Below are positions 19,079-27,472 of a stretch of DNA of 64,000 nucleotides, piece after piece. The notes under the pieces were generated by a model, which saw nothing but the letters and a program-made list of their open reading frames with translations, searched no databases and had not been told where the DNA came from. Source of the DNA: Rhodococcoides fascians A25f. Its GTDB lineage: Bacteria; Actinomycetota; Actinomycetes; Mycobacteriales; Mycobacteriaceae. Position 1 is the stretch's first letter, and each line of letters opens with the position of its first letter. Both the position numbers and the translations under genes were made by a program. The DNA is taken from positions 1,054,001-1,118,000 of the forward strand of contig NZ_CP049744.1 in NCBI RefSeq assembly GCF_000760935.2. The letters run 5' to 3'.

Positions 19079-19822
19079 TCACTGCTGGTCGGGCACCAGA
19101 CCGGGCGACGGCGTCACACCCGAGGCCGCCGACATCGATGCGGCGGACTTGGTGACGATGGCCAACATGGCTCGCTGTGCGGCGTCGGCGTCGCCGGACT
19201 GGATCGACGAGGCGACCACCCCGTGCAGACGGATCGCCTCCGGGTCTGCCTGCCTCGACATCAGGGCGTGCCGGGTGCGTCCGGCGAGAACTTCCACCAC
19301 GATGTCGGACATCGACCGCAACATCGGATTGCCCGACGCGGCGAGCAGCGTCCGATGAAAGTTGCAATCGTGTTCGAGATACGCCTCGGAGTCGGCCGCG
19401 CGGGACGTCGACGACATTCCGATGACGGCGGCTGTCAATGCGCCGCACTGCTCGGGCGTTGCTCGGTGAGCTGCCAGCTTGGCTGCCAAAGGCTCGATGC
19501 CCGAACGTAATTCGCTGAGCAGTAACAGTTGTTCCGCGCGCGCGGGCCCGGCCAGCTGCCAGCGAATTACCACCGGATCCAGTGAGTTCCAGTTCTCGGA
19601 ACCCTGCACGGTGATCCCGACGCGCCGCCGCACGGTGAGCAACCCCAGCGACTCGAGAACCCGGACCACTTCCCGTACGACCGTCCGCGAGACGGTGAAC
19701 CGCACGGCGACGTCGTCGGCCGAGATTCGGGTTCCGCCCGGGATCGCGCCGCTGACGATGTCGCGACCGAGCTCGTCGAGAACCGAATCGTGCAGTTGGC
19801 GGAAATCATTGGTCTCGGTCAT
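19079..19822 (-). CDS. GntR/FadR-family (FCD) transcriptional regulator, probably of gluconate use
   Basis: 247 aa from ATG 19822; a longer in-frame start at 19909 would run into the gluconokinase start and is less likely. The winged HTH (ISADDVAVRFTVSRTVVREV) is followed by the all-helical FCD ligand domain with the metal-type residues in EAYLEHDCNFHRTLLAASGN. Divergent from gluconokinase with about 80 nt between, so gluconate or 6-phosphogluconate is the likely signal. The gap contains TCCGATCGATCG-type palindromic sequence but no clear consensus site. Confidence 0.85.
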   Translation of the reverse strand: MTETNDFRQLHDSVLDELGRDIVSGAIPGGTRISADDVAVRFTVSRTVVREVVRVLESLGLLTVRRRVGITVQGSENWNSLDPVVIRWQLAGPARAEQLLLLSELRSGIEPLAAKLAAHRATPEQCGALTAAVIGMSSTSRAADSEAYLEHDCNFHRTLLAASGNPMLRSMSDIVVEVLAGRTRHALMSRQADPEAIRLHGVVASSIQSGDADAAQRAMLAIVTKSAASMSAASGVTPSPGLVPDQQ

Positions 19823-19902
19823 GTCCGATCGATCGTCCCACGGGTGGCCCGGTTTCTCGCGTCTGTCCGATCCGAACGAGCTCGATGCAGCAGTATCGAG
19901 GG

Positions 19903-20463
19903 ATGGCATCGCAGACGACAGGCAGAGCGCATCATCCGGTTCTCGTGGTGATGGGAGTGTCCGGATCGGGCAAGTCCACGGTGGCGGGCATCCTCGCCGG
20001 GGCGTTGAAATGGGACCTACAGGAGGGCGACGACCTGCACCCGGACGCCAACGTGGCGAAGATGGCGTCGGGGCAGCCGTTGACCGACGAGGACAGGTGG
20101 CCGTGGCTCGACGTGATCGCGGAGTGGATCACCGACCACACCACGACGGGCCGATCCGGGATCGTGACGTGCTCGGCGCTCAAACGGTCGTATCGGGACG
20201 TGCTCAGTGCCGCTTCGAGGGAGGGTGCGGAGGTGATCTTCGTTCATCTGGCCGGAACCAAGGATCGGATCAGCGGGCGCCTCAATGCCCGGATGGACCA
20301 CTTCATGCCGTCCTCGTTGCTCGATACCCAGATCTCGACACTCGAGCCGCTCGGTGAGGACGAGAACGCCATCGTCGTCGACATCGGCCCGCCTCCGACG
20401 AAGATCGCCGAACAGGTCCTCGTCGAGCTCGAGAAGCGGGCAGGGATGTCGGAGAGCCATTGA
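19903..20463 (+). CDS. gntK: Gluconokinase
   Basis: 186 aa from ATG 19903; an in-frame ATG at 19885 would add six residues. P-loop MGVSGSGKSTV, then LQEGDDLHP, PLTDEDRWPWL and SALKRSYRDVL, the short bacterial GntK pattern. It phosphorylates D-gluconate with ATP to 6-phosphogluconate for the pentose phosphate pathway. Ends just before an 18-nt palindrome that can act as a terminator. Confidence 0.93.
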   Translation: MASQTTGRAHHPVLVVMGVSGSGKSTVAGILAGALKWDLQEGDDLHPDANVAKMASGQPLTDEDRWPWLDVIAEWITDHTTTGRSGIVTCSALKRSYRDVLSAASREGAEVIFVHLAGTKDRISGRLNARMDHFMPSSLLDTQISTLEPLGEDENAIVVDIGPPPTKIAEQVLVELEKRAGMSESH

Positions 20464-20475
20464 CGGTCGGGTTTC

Positions 20476-20493
20476 AAGCAAGCGCGCTTGCTT
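20476..20493. terminator. Perfect palindrome after gntK, likely terminator
   Basis: AAGCAAGCGCGCTTGCTT is self-complementary over all 18 nt and is followed by TT then AAG. Read as RNA it gives a 7-bp stem with a CGCG loop and a short U run, 12 nt after the gntK stop. It could instead be an operator for the WhiB gene downstream. Confidence 0.5.
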
Positions 20494-20496
20494 TTA

Positions 20497-20557
20497 AGTA
20501 CTACGAATGAACGAAGGAGCTTGTAAAAGTACGACGAATGAGGGAAGGTGAGCTTGT
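20497..20557 (+). repeat. Imperfect direct repeat upstream of whiB3
   Basis: 20497-20524 and 20528-20557 share AGTAC-ACGAATGA--GAAGG and both end in AGCTTGT, differing by a few substitutions and a 2-nt insertion. They lie 27 to 87 nt before the whiB3 ATG, a position suited to paired regulator sites or a leader. A 14-codon ORF begins at 20508 inside copy 1; I do not call it a gene. Confidence 0.6.
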
Positions 20558-20583
20558 TCACTTTTTCAGTGAGGAGACAGCTC

Positions 20584-20886
20584 ATGGTGCGAGGCGCACC
20601 CGCCAGGCCGGTCCAACTTCCCGTCCCCAACGCAGATGTGTGGGACTGGCAACTCGACGGCCTGTGTCGTGGACTTGACTCGTCCGTGTTCTTCCACCCC
20701 GAGGGTGAACGGGGCCGCGCCCGCTCCTCGCGTGAAAAGGCCGCCAAGCAGGTCTGCGGTCGCTGCCCGGTCCTCGACCAATGCCGCAGGCACGCACTCG
20801 AAGCGAACGAGCCCTATGGAGTGTGGGGCGGAATGTCGGCACACGACCGCGCCGACGTCTACCGCGGAGCCGTCCGTACCGCTTGA
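20584..20886 (+). CDS. whiB3: WhiB3-like iron-sulfur redox transcription factor
   Basis: 100 aa from ATG 20584, with GAGGAG 7 nt upstream. The [4Fe-4S] ligands are C28, C58, C61 and C67; the turn EPYGVWGGM and a basic C-terminus follow. The segment LPVPNADVWDWQLDGLC and SSVFFHPEGERGRAR resemble M. tuberculosis WhiB3 (PNADIWNWQLQGLC) more than WhiB1, 4 or 6. WhiB proteins bind the primary sigma factor and respond to O2, NO and redox state. WhiB2/WhmD shares part of this sequence, so the subfamily is likely but not certain. Confidence 0.85.
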   Translation: MVRGAPARPVQLPVPNADVWDWQLDGLCRGLDSSVFFHPEGERGRARSSREKAAKQVCGRCPVLDQCRRHALEANEPYGVWGGMSAHDRADVYRGAVRTA

Positions 20887-20934
20887 TTCTGCTGCACCGA
20901 AACCTGTCGGTGGTCTCGTGTTTCATGACGACCC

Positions 20935-21633
20935 ATGAACAAGGTCCTGCGTGCCACGCTCGTCAGTGCGGTCGTCATCACCACCGTCATCGGAATTGCG
21001 TCGTTCGTGCTGAGTTTCGCCGCACTGTGGGATCTCGCCACGATGGCGGGTGTCCCGCGCTCGCTGTCATGGCTGTGGCCCGTGATCGTCGACGGCACCA
21101 TTCTCCAAGCGACCATCTCCGTGATCGCGCTCGCCCAGTTCGAGGATCAACGCAGTGGCCGACGCTTCTTCTGGGGTGTGTTGATCACCGCGGCCCTGGT
21201 CAGTATCGGCGCAAATGCCATGCACGCCTTCATATCCGATGCCGGCATGCTGCATCCCGCTCTGTCGGCGGCCATCGCGACCGTCGCCCCGGTGAGTCTG
21301 TTGGCCGCGACGCACGGGCTCGGCATTCTCGTTCGCGTCCCCGCAGAACTGCCGAAGACCATCGACATCTCGGACGCCGAGGAACCGAACACCGACGAAC
21401 ACGTTGCCACCGTTTCGAGAGCTGAGTCGGCGGAATCCGAACTCCTCGCACCGGCTCCCGCCATGCCGGTCCCACTCCCGAATACCGAACCCGTCGAGCG
21501 AGTCCGCATCGAGCAGCCCGTGCCTGAACCAGCGGTGGCATCGGTGCGCGTCGTCGAACCTCTCGACGAGGTGGATCGCTGGATTCTCGACGAAGAACGG
21601 GTGGACGATCTCTATCCCGTCGACGCCCCGTGA
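20935..21633 (+). CDS. DUF2637 membrane protein
   Basis: 232 aa. Four hydrophobic segments in the first ~125 residues, with the DUF2637 feature SLSWLWPVIVDGTILQAT and SIGANAMHAF. The rest is a Pro/Glu-rich cytoplasmic or linker tail ending in acidic residues (EEPNTDEH ... EVDRWILDEERVDDLYPVD). The family is common in actinomycetes, often near or on integrated plasmids, but here no mobile genes are close. Function unknown. It starts 48 nt after whiB3 on the same strand. Confidence 0.75.
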   Translation: MNKVLRATLVSAVVITTVIGIASFVLSFAALWDLATMAGVPRSLSWLWPVIVDGTILQATISVIALAQFEDQRSGRRFFWGVLITAALVSIGANAMHAFISDAGMLHPALSAAIATVAPVSLLAATHGLGILVRVPAELPKTIDISDAEEPNTDEHVATVSRAESAESELLAPAPAMPVPLPNTEPVERVRIEQPVPEPAVASVRVVEPLDEVDRWILDEERVDDLYPVDAP

Positions 21634-21655
21634 CACCCGGTGGCACCATCGAAGG

Positions 21656-22168
21656 ATGAGTCCACAATTGCCGAGATCCGTAGTTCCGGAGAAGCCGAAG
21701 CCCGGCCAGGAATCCGTCTGGGATTACCCCCGTCCGCCGAGCCTCGAGTCCTCGAACCGTTCGCTCGTCGTTCGACTCGGAGGCGAGGTGGTCGCCCGCA
21801 CCACCGCCGCCTACCGCGTACTCGAGACCAGCCATCCACCCACCTGGTACATCTCGCCGGCTGACGTCGTTCCGGGTGCGTTGACCCCTTCGGCAGCGCG
21901 CTCGACGCACTGCGAGTGGAAAGGCGCGGCAACGTACTGGGACGTGCACGGCGGAGACGCCGTTGCAGAGGCAGCCGGATGGAGCTACGAGAACCCGACG
22001 CCACGGTTCGCCGCGATCGCGGGTTACCTGGCCTTCTCGCCCAGCCGTCTGCAGTGCGAAATCGATGGAGAAGCGGTCCGACCGCAGGAAGGCGGTTTCT
22101 ACGAGGGCTGGATCACCGACGACGTCGTCGGCCCGTTCAAGGGAATTCCGGGCTCCTACGGCTGGTGA
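21656..22168 (+). CDS. DUF427 domain protein
   Basis: 170 aa from ATG 21656 with GAAGG just upstream. DUF427 signature: RVLETSHPPTWYISPADV, then HCEWKGAATYWDV and the Trp/Tyr-rich end GGFYEGWITDDVVGPFKG. The fold is a small beta barrel of unknown function, widespread in actinobacteria and fungi. It follows the DUF2637 gene by 22 nt and converges on the lipoprotein gene 4 nt away. Confidence 0.85.
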   Translation: MSPQLPRSVVPEKPKPGQESVWDYPRPPSLESSNRSLVVRLGGEVVARTTAAYRVLETSHPPTWYISPADVVPGALTPSAARSTHCEWKGAATYWDVHGGDAVAEAAGWSYENPTPRFAAIAGYLAFSPSRLQCEIDGEAVRPQEGGFYEGWITDDVVGPFKGIPGSYGW

Positions 22169-22172
22169 CGCC

Positions 22173-23216
22173 TCACTCCGCGGGCAATTGGGCGCGGGCG
22201 ATGATCTGAATCGAGCTCGCCGCACCGGGATCGCTGCCGGTCACCAGCACGTTCCCGGTGCGCGGATCGACCGCGACGGAATTGGCCTGTGTCACCGTCG
22301 GGACGTCGCCCAGAATTCGCGGAGCAGTGGGATCCGACACGTCGACCACCCGCAGTAGGTTCGACGCGGTCAAGGTCACGAACAGCAGCTGACGGTCGGT
22401 GTCCACGGCGAGCCCGTACGGGTTGCCGGGTGCGTCGATCGACGCGATCTGACGAATAGCCCCAGCGGCGTCGACCGATGTGAGCAGGACTGCTCCGCCG
22501 TCGGTGTCGGCGAATCCGGCCGTCGTCTCGTTCACCGTCTCTGCATGCGTGAGCTTGACGCCGATCGGGGCCTGCGCCACCTCGCGTTGTGCCGCGCCTT
22601 CGTAGACCCACACGCCGTTGCCCTGCACGTCTGCGACGGCTGCGTACGGCCCGACGGCTGCGACTCCACCGGGTTGGACGGGGCCCGGCGGTAGCTCCGA
22701 CAGCACCGAGCCGTCGCGCAGAAAGATCACTCCGCCACCCATTTCGTTGGTGGCCACGATCGTGCCGTCGGAGGTCGAGACGGCATCGTGCGGCTGACGG
22801 CCCACACCGGTGGCGGTCGACAGGATCGCGCCGTCGTCGAGTGAGACCTCGACCAGCTCGTCGCTGCCTTCGAGCGGTGCCAGCACCGGGCCGTCGGGGC
22901 CGGCGAGCGAGAGATGCCGTGGTGCTCCGGTCGTCTGGACCATTTGTCGCACGACACCTGTCGCCGAGTCGAACAGCACCACACCGTCGGGCTCTCGGAC
23001 CGCTGCGGCAGCGATCCCGGATGTCCCGACCACAACACCTTCGGGAGCGCCCGGTAGCGCGACGACGGTGCCGATCGGGTCGGCCGAATCCGGAGCCTGT
23101 GCGGGCTCGGCCGCCGGAGTCGTTGCCGGAGCGGACGGTTCGGTAGGGGATTCGGCGGCAGAGCATCCGGCCACCAGCACACAGGCTACTGCCACCGCAA
23201 CCAGGCGCGCCCTCAT
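22173..23216 (-). CDS. Secreted lipoprotein with YncE/NHL-type beta-propeller repeats
   Basis: 347 aa from ATG 23216. Signal peptide with lipobox VAGC (Cys near residue 18), then a Pro/Ala/Glu-rich linker to about residue 48. The rest is a series of ~40-residue blades with PxGVAVxxxxxxLxV-type sequences: RQPHDAVSTSDGTIVATN, NPYGLAVDTDRQLLFVTLTASN, QANSVAVDPRTGNVLVTGSDPG. No enzymatic motif. Its start overlaps the bluB stop by 4 nt, so it is translated with BluB. A role at the cell surface is inferred from the lipobox; ligand unknown. Confidence 0.8.
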   Translation of the reverse strand: MRARLVAVAVACVLVAGCSAAESPTEPSAPATTPAAEPAQAPDSADPIGTVVALPGAPEGVVVGTSGIAAAAVREPDGVVLFDSATGVVRQMVQTTGAPRHLSLAGPDGPVLAPLEGSDELVEVSLDDGAILSTATGVGRQPHDAVSTSDGTIVATNEMGGGVIFLRDGSVLSELPPGPVQPGGVAAVGPYAAVADVQGNGVWVYEGAAQREVAQAPIGVKLTHAETVNETTAGFADTDGGAVLLTSVDAAGAIRQIASIDAPGNPYGLAVDTDRQLLFVTLTASNLLRVVDVSDPTAPRILGDVPTVTQANSVAVDPRTGNVLVTGSDPGAASSIQIIARAQLPAE

Positions 23217-23848
23217 CGGCGGTACTGCTCGAAGTGGAGGGCGTCGTCGAGGGGACGCCGAGAGCGCCAACCGAAGCGCTCCAGATCCGGCACCTCCTGG
23301 AACGACTCGACCGGGCCGACGCACAGCCAAGCGATGGGACGCACCGGAGCGGGGATGTCGAGCAACTCGGTGAGGTACGCCTCGTCGTAGAACGAGACCC
23401 AGCCGACGCCGACGTTCTCGGCAATCGCTGCCAGCCATAGGTTCTCGATCGCGAGCACAGCAGAGAACAATCCGGTGTCGTCGACGGTGTCGCGGCCCAG
23501 GACGTGCCGTCCTCCACGGTTCGGATCGTAAGTGACCACCACTCCGGTCCCGCTTGTTTCGATCCCCTCGATCCGAATGGGGTCGAACGTCTTTCGGCGT
23601 TCGGCATCGAGCTTGTCGGCGAAATCCTGTCGGCAGCCCGCGACGTGGGCGGCGAATGCGCTCAACGTGTCGGGCTTGCGGACCACGACGAAGTCCCAGG
23701 GCTGGGTGTTGCCGACGCTCGGGGCCTGATGCGCGGCACCGAGGATGCGGCGCAGCGTGTCGTCGCCGACGACGGTTCCGTCGAACTCGGCACGGACATC
23801 GCGTCGAGATCGAATCGCGGCGTACACCGACAGGGCTGCCTCGGTCAT
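23213..23848 (-). CDS. bluB: 5,6-dimethylbenzimidazole synthase BluB
   Basis: 211 aa, family length. FMN-binding nitroreductase fold with BluB traits: YAAIRSRRDVRAEF, AAHQAPSVGNTQPWDFVVV and the family-specific TYDPNRGGRHVLGRDT, followed by GVGWVSFYD. BluB uses O2 to cut reduced FMN into 5,6-dimethylbenzimidazole, the lower ligand of cobalamin. It overlaps the GGDEF/EAL gene upstream (ATGA) and the lipoprotein downstream, in one apparent operon. No cobalamin riboswitch is evident in front of the operon. Confidence 0.9.
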   Translation of the reverse strand: MTEAALSVYAAIRSRRDVRAEFDGTVVGDDTLRRILGAAHQAPSVGNTQPWDFVVVRKPDTLSAFAAHVAGCRQDFADKLDAERRKTFDPIRIEGIETSGTGVVVTYDPNRGGRHVLGRDTVDDTGLFSAVLAIENLWLAAIAENVGVGWVSFYDEAYLTELLDIPAPVRPIAWLCVGPVESFQEVPDLERFGWRSRRPLDDALHFEQYRR

Positions 23849-26184
23849 GCTATCCGTTCTCCTGTAACAGTTTTCAAGCGAGTGTTCTGTTCAGCGACGA
23901 GGGCGGGCAGTAGATCCGATGAGGTGGGTCTGCCGAGGTGGTACCCCTGGGCACGCCCGCATCGCAGTTCGCGTAGCGCGGTCATCGTCATCTCGTCCTC
24001 CACGCCCTCTGCAGTCACCGACAACCCCAGCGTACGGGCGAGCTCGACGGTCGATCGTACGATCGCGGCGTGTGCGGGATCGTGGGCCATCCCGCCGACG
24101 AAGGCTCGATCCATCTTGAGCTCCTGCACCGGTAACCGTTCGATGTAGGCGAGCGAACTGTATCCCGTGCCGTAGTCGTCGATGGCGACCTGTACGCCCA
24201 TCGCATGCAGAATCGACAGCATCTCGGTTGCACCCACAGGGTCGGTCATTGCCGAGGTCTCTGTCACTTCCAGTGTCAATCGTTCTGCAGGGCAGTTGAA
24301 TTCCCTCAACGCGGTGCGTACTTGCGCGATCAGGGTGTCGTCGAACAGGTTGCGGGTCGAGATGTTGACGGCCATCTGTAGATCCAGTCCGTCCATTGCC
24401 CAGAGACTGCGTTGGGCGAGCGCACGGGTGAGCACGTAGCTCGTCAGCGGCCGAATCAGCCCGGTCCGTTCGGCGGTGGGTAGAAATGCGCTGGGCGCAA
24501 GCAGCATCCCGTTCGGATGATGCCACCGCAGCAACGCCTCAACGCCGACGACAGTCATCGACTCGAGATCGACCTGGGGTTGATACAGCAGTTCCAGCTG
24601 GTCGGACCCGAGTGCCGTGGTCAACTCGCCGAGCATGATCAGTTGCGCGCTCGTGTCGCGGTCCATGGAGCGGTCGTAGAACGCGACGCGCGACTGCGTC
24701 GCCTTCGCGGCCTGCACGGCGAGATCGGCACGCTGCACCAGCCGATCCGGGGTGGCCTCGTCCTCGCCCTCGGCGATGGGAAGGCTGAACGCCACACCCA
24801 CACTCGCCTCGATCAGCAGCGTCATGGTGCCCACATCGAACGGGGCAGCGAACCGCCGCTGAATCTCGTGAGCCAGTTCGGTCGGGTCCATCGAATCCGC
24901 CGTCCCGCACAGCGCGAACTCGTCACCTGCCAAGCGCGCCAACATGATCGAATCGTCGACGACACCCCGCAGTCTGTCGGCGACCGCCACGAGAACCTGA
25001 TCGCCCAGGCCGCGTCCGAATGTGTCGTTGATTTCCTTGAATCGGTCGATGTCGACCGTCAGCAAGGTGGTGTCGCCCGCGTTCTGCCAAATTCTGTGTT
25101 CAAGAGCGCGGAGGTTGGCGAGACCGGTGAGGTGGTCGGTGTCGGCAGCGGCGCGGAGCCGCACGGTTTGGGTGTGGAGCAAGCGCAGCAGATCCGTGAT
25201 GCGGAATATCACCAGAATCACCAACGCCGATGCGCAGAGCAGAACTGCCCAGACCCACTGCGCGATCGGCTCGTCGCGAATCACCTCGATGAACATGACC
25301 GTCGGAGCCGTCAGGGTAGCGGCGGTCAAGACGACGACCGTAGGGGTGGTGAACGATGCCATCAGGTGTGCTTCGGGTTCGATGTTCGGGCTCGTTATTC
25401 GCCGCATGGACGGATGCAGGGCGGCGACGCCGATGAGGACGTACGACATGGTCCACCCGGCGTCGATCAGTGAGCGCTCCGACGACGGCTCCGAAACGAT
25501 CGAGAAATTGTTGACGATATCGGTGACGACCAGCAGCAATACTGCCGCCGTCAGCAAACGGTAGGACAGAGTGCGCCATTGTCGTGAGCCGACGAAGTGG
25601 GCCAGCAACCCGAGTAGAAAGATGTCCATGGCGGGGTACGCCACGTCGACAAGGCCGGCTGTCCCCGAAATGCCGTCGTTGCCGAGCGTCGGCTGCACGG
25701 CGAACACCCAGGTGAGCAATCCGAACGCGACCATGACGATGGCGCTGTTGGCGACGTGACCGCGCTCGCTCGCTCGCCATTTGTGTCGGACCAGCAGAAA
25801 CAGGCCGAACCCGTAGATCGGGTAGGCCACCAGATAGAACGCGTCGGCGAGCGAGGGTTCGGGAACGCTGCCCCTCGTGACGTCGATCCACTCGAACACG
25901 ACGTCGCCGACGACCCAGAGCCCGGTGCCCAGCGCGATGGTCAACCACGCAGTGCGATTGCTCGGCCGGTGCATCCTGGTGCCGATCACGGTGGCCGCAA
26001 CAGCGGATGCACCGACGAGCACGAAGATCGATTGTGCCGCGGCGATGCTCGGAACCGCGAAGTAGGCGAGGCAGCCGAGTACGCCGAGGGCTGCGTACCA
26101 CCGCCACCAGGCCGTCACGATTCTCTCCAGCCGTTCACGCCGATCCGACGACTCAACAATGGCACACTCGGTGATCTGGGTCAC
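23845..26184 (-). CDS. Membrane-bound GGDEF-EAL protein (c-di-GMP turnover)
   Basis: 779 aa from a GTG at 26184. Residues ~25-330 hold about ten hydrophobic segments. The GGDEF domain starts at DTDHLTGLANLRAL (~350), but its signature is AGDEF in LARLAGDEFALCG, a variant that can be active or degenerate. The EAL domain (~525-770) keeps GVEALLRWHHP, the NISTRNL and VTETSAM motifs, DDYGTGYSSLAYIERLPVQELKMD and the late VTAEGVED Glu, so phosphodiesterase activity is well supported. The gene overlaps bluB by 4 nt and is divergent from dinB, whose longest ORF it overlaps. Confidence 0.9.
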   Translation of the reverse strand: MTQITECAIVESSDRRERLERIVTAWWRWYAALGVLGCLAYFAVPSIAAAQSIFVLVGASAVAATVIGTRMHRPSNRTAWLTIALGTGLWVVGDVVFEWIDVTRGSVPEPSLADAFYLVAYPIYGFGLFLLVRHKWRASERGHVANSAIVMVAFGLLTWVFAVQPTLGNDGISGTAGLVDVAYPAMDIFLLGLLAHFVGSRQWRTLSYRLLTAAVLLLVVTDIVNNFSIVSEPSSERSLIDAGWTMSYVLIGVAALHPSMRRITSPNIEPEAHLMASFTTPTVVVLTAATLTAPTVMFIEVIRDEPIAQWVWAVLLCASALVILVIFRITDLLRLLHTQTVRLRAAADTDHLTGLANLRALEHRIWQNAGDTTLLTVDIDRFKEINDTFGRGLGDQVLVAVADRLRGVVDDSIMLARLAGDEFALCGTADSMDPTELAHEIQRRFAAPFDVGTMTLLIEASVGVAFSLPIAEGEDEATPDRLVQRADLAVQAAKATQSRVAFYDRSMDRDTSAQLIMLGELTTALGSDQLELLYQPQVDLESMTVVGVEALLRWHHPNGMLLAPSAFLPTAERTGLIRPLTSYVLTRALAQRSLWAMDGLDLQMAVNISTRNLFDDTLIAQVRTALREFNCPAERLTLEVTETSAMTDPVGATEMLSILHAMGVQVAIDDYGTGYSSLAYIERLPVQELKMDRAFVGGMAHDPAHAAIVRSTVELARTLGLSVTAEGVEDEMTMTALRELRCGRAQGYHLGRPTSSDLLPALVAEQNTRLKTVTGERIA

Positions 26185-26251
26185 TTCGGCTGTCTCGATT
26201 GCTCTGCTTGTGTATCAAGAGTATGTCGGTAGCCCGTGCGAGCATGGACTC

Positions 26252-27472
26252 GTGGAGTCGAACAATCCGAATTTGGCGAGCATCATGCACGCCGACCTCG
26301 ACTCCTTCTATGCCTCGGTGGAGCAACGCGACGACCCCCGGCTCCGCGGCAAGCCGGTCATCGTCGGAGGGGGAGTGGTGCTCGCCGCCAGCTACGAGGC
26401 CAAAGCGTTCGGGGTGCGCACCGCAATGAGCGGCGGTCAGGCCAGGGCCGTGTGCCCGCAGGCCATCGTGGTGCCGCCGCGTATGGAGGCGTACTCGCAG
26501 GCGAGCAAGGACGTCTTCGACGTCTTTCACGACACCACTCCGCTGGTGGAGGGCATCTCCATCGACGAGGCTTTTCTCGACGTCGGTGGGTTACAGAAGA
26601 TTGCGGGCAGTGCAACGGAGATCGGACAGCGTCTGCGGCAGGAGGTGGCCGAGCAGGTGGGGCTGCCCATCACCGTCGGGATCGCCACCACCAAGTTCCT
26701 GGCGAAGGTCGCCAGTGCGTTCGCGAAGCCGGACGGTCTGCTGCTCGTACCGCCCGGCGGCGAACTCGAGTTCCTGCACCCGCTGAACATCGAAAGACTC
26801 TGGGGCGTAGGGAAAGTGACCGCCGAGAAATTGCACGTTCTCGACATCAGGACCGTCGGCGACATCGCGGCCTACGGCGAGCGGTCGTTGGCCTCGGTGC
26901 TGGGCAAGGGTGCGGGCGCGCATCTGTATGCACTGGCAATGGGCCGGGATCCCCGACGCGTCCAGCCCGGCAAGTCGCGTAGTTCCATCGGCGCACAGCG
27001 GGCACTCGGACGCGGCAGGCACGACGCAGCCGAGGTGGAGGCATCGTTGATCGGGCTCGTCGATCGCGTCACACACCGTATGCGCGCAGCGGACCGAACC
27101 GGTCGAACTGTCATGTTGCGCTTGCGTTTTGCCGATTTCACCCGCGCTACCAGATCGCACACACTCGATCGAGCCACCGCCGACACCCGGGACATTCTCG
27201 ACGCCGCGCTGGAATTGCTGCACGACGCGGCACCGATGATCGCGGAGAAGGGCATCACCCTCGTCGGTGTCACCGTCTCGAGCATCGACAAGGGCGGCGC
27301 GGAGCAACTGGAACTGCAGTTCGACGCACCGCAGGTGCGCAAGCCCCCGGAGGCATCGGCGCTCGACCGTGCGCTCGACGGGGTGCACAAGAAGTTCGGC
27401 TCCACGTCGTTGACGCGTGGGGTGCTGCTCGGCCGAGATCCGGGAATCTCGGTCCCCCTGCTACCGGACTGA
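26252..27472 (+). CDS. dinB: DNA polymerase IV (Y-family, DinB)
   Basis: 406 aa from the GTG at 26252 (reads MESNNPNLASIMHADLDSF, close to the mycobacterial start). The ORF is open back to 26159, which would overlap the divergent GGDEF gene. Catalytic residues appear in MHADLDSFYASVEQ and EGISIDEAFLDVGG; the little-finger domain follows RSSIGAQRALGRGRHD. Error-prone translesion polymerase. No beta-clamp peptide is evident at the C-terminus (SVPLLPD could be a weak one). It ends one base before the convergent P450 gene. Confidence 0.92.
   Translation: MESNNPNLASIMHADLDSFYASVEQRDDPRLRGKPVIVGGGVVLAASYEAKAFGVRTAMSGGQARAVCPQAIVVPPRMEAYSQASKDVFDVFHDTTPLVEGISIDEAFLDVGGLQKIAGSATEIGQRLRQEVAEQVGLPITVGIATTKFLAKVASAFAKPDGLLLVPPGGELEFLHPLNIERLWGVGKVTAEKLHVLDIRTVGDIAAYGERSLASVLGKGAGAHLYALAMGRDPRRVQPGKSRSSIGAQRALGRGRHDAAEVEASLIGLVDRVTHRMRAADRTGRTVMLRLRFADFTRATRSHTLDRATADTRDILDAALELLHDAAPMIAEKGITLVGVTVSSIDKGGAEQLELQFDAPQVRKPPEASALDRALDGVHKKFGSTSLTRGVLLGRDPGISVPLLPD

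Noticed and set aside
20508..20552. A 14-codon leader peptide before whiB3
   Set aside because: No RBS or run of one amino acid codon; more likely part of the direct repeat.
20935..22168. DUF2637/DUF427 stretch as part of an integrated plasmid
   Set aside because: No integrase, replication or transfer gene, no att-like repeat, composition unchanged.
21230..22225. Minus-strand frame across the DUF2637/DUF427 genes
   Set aside because: Arg/Pro-rich shadow; both plus-strand genes have family signatures.
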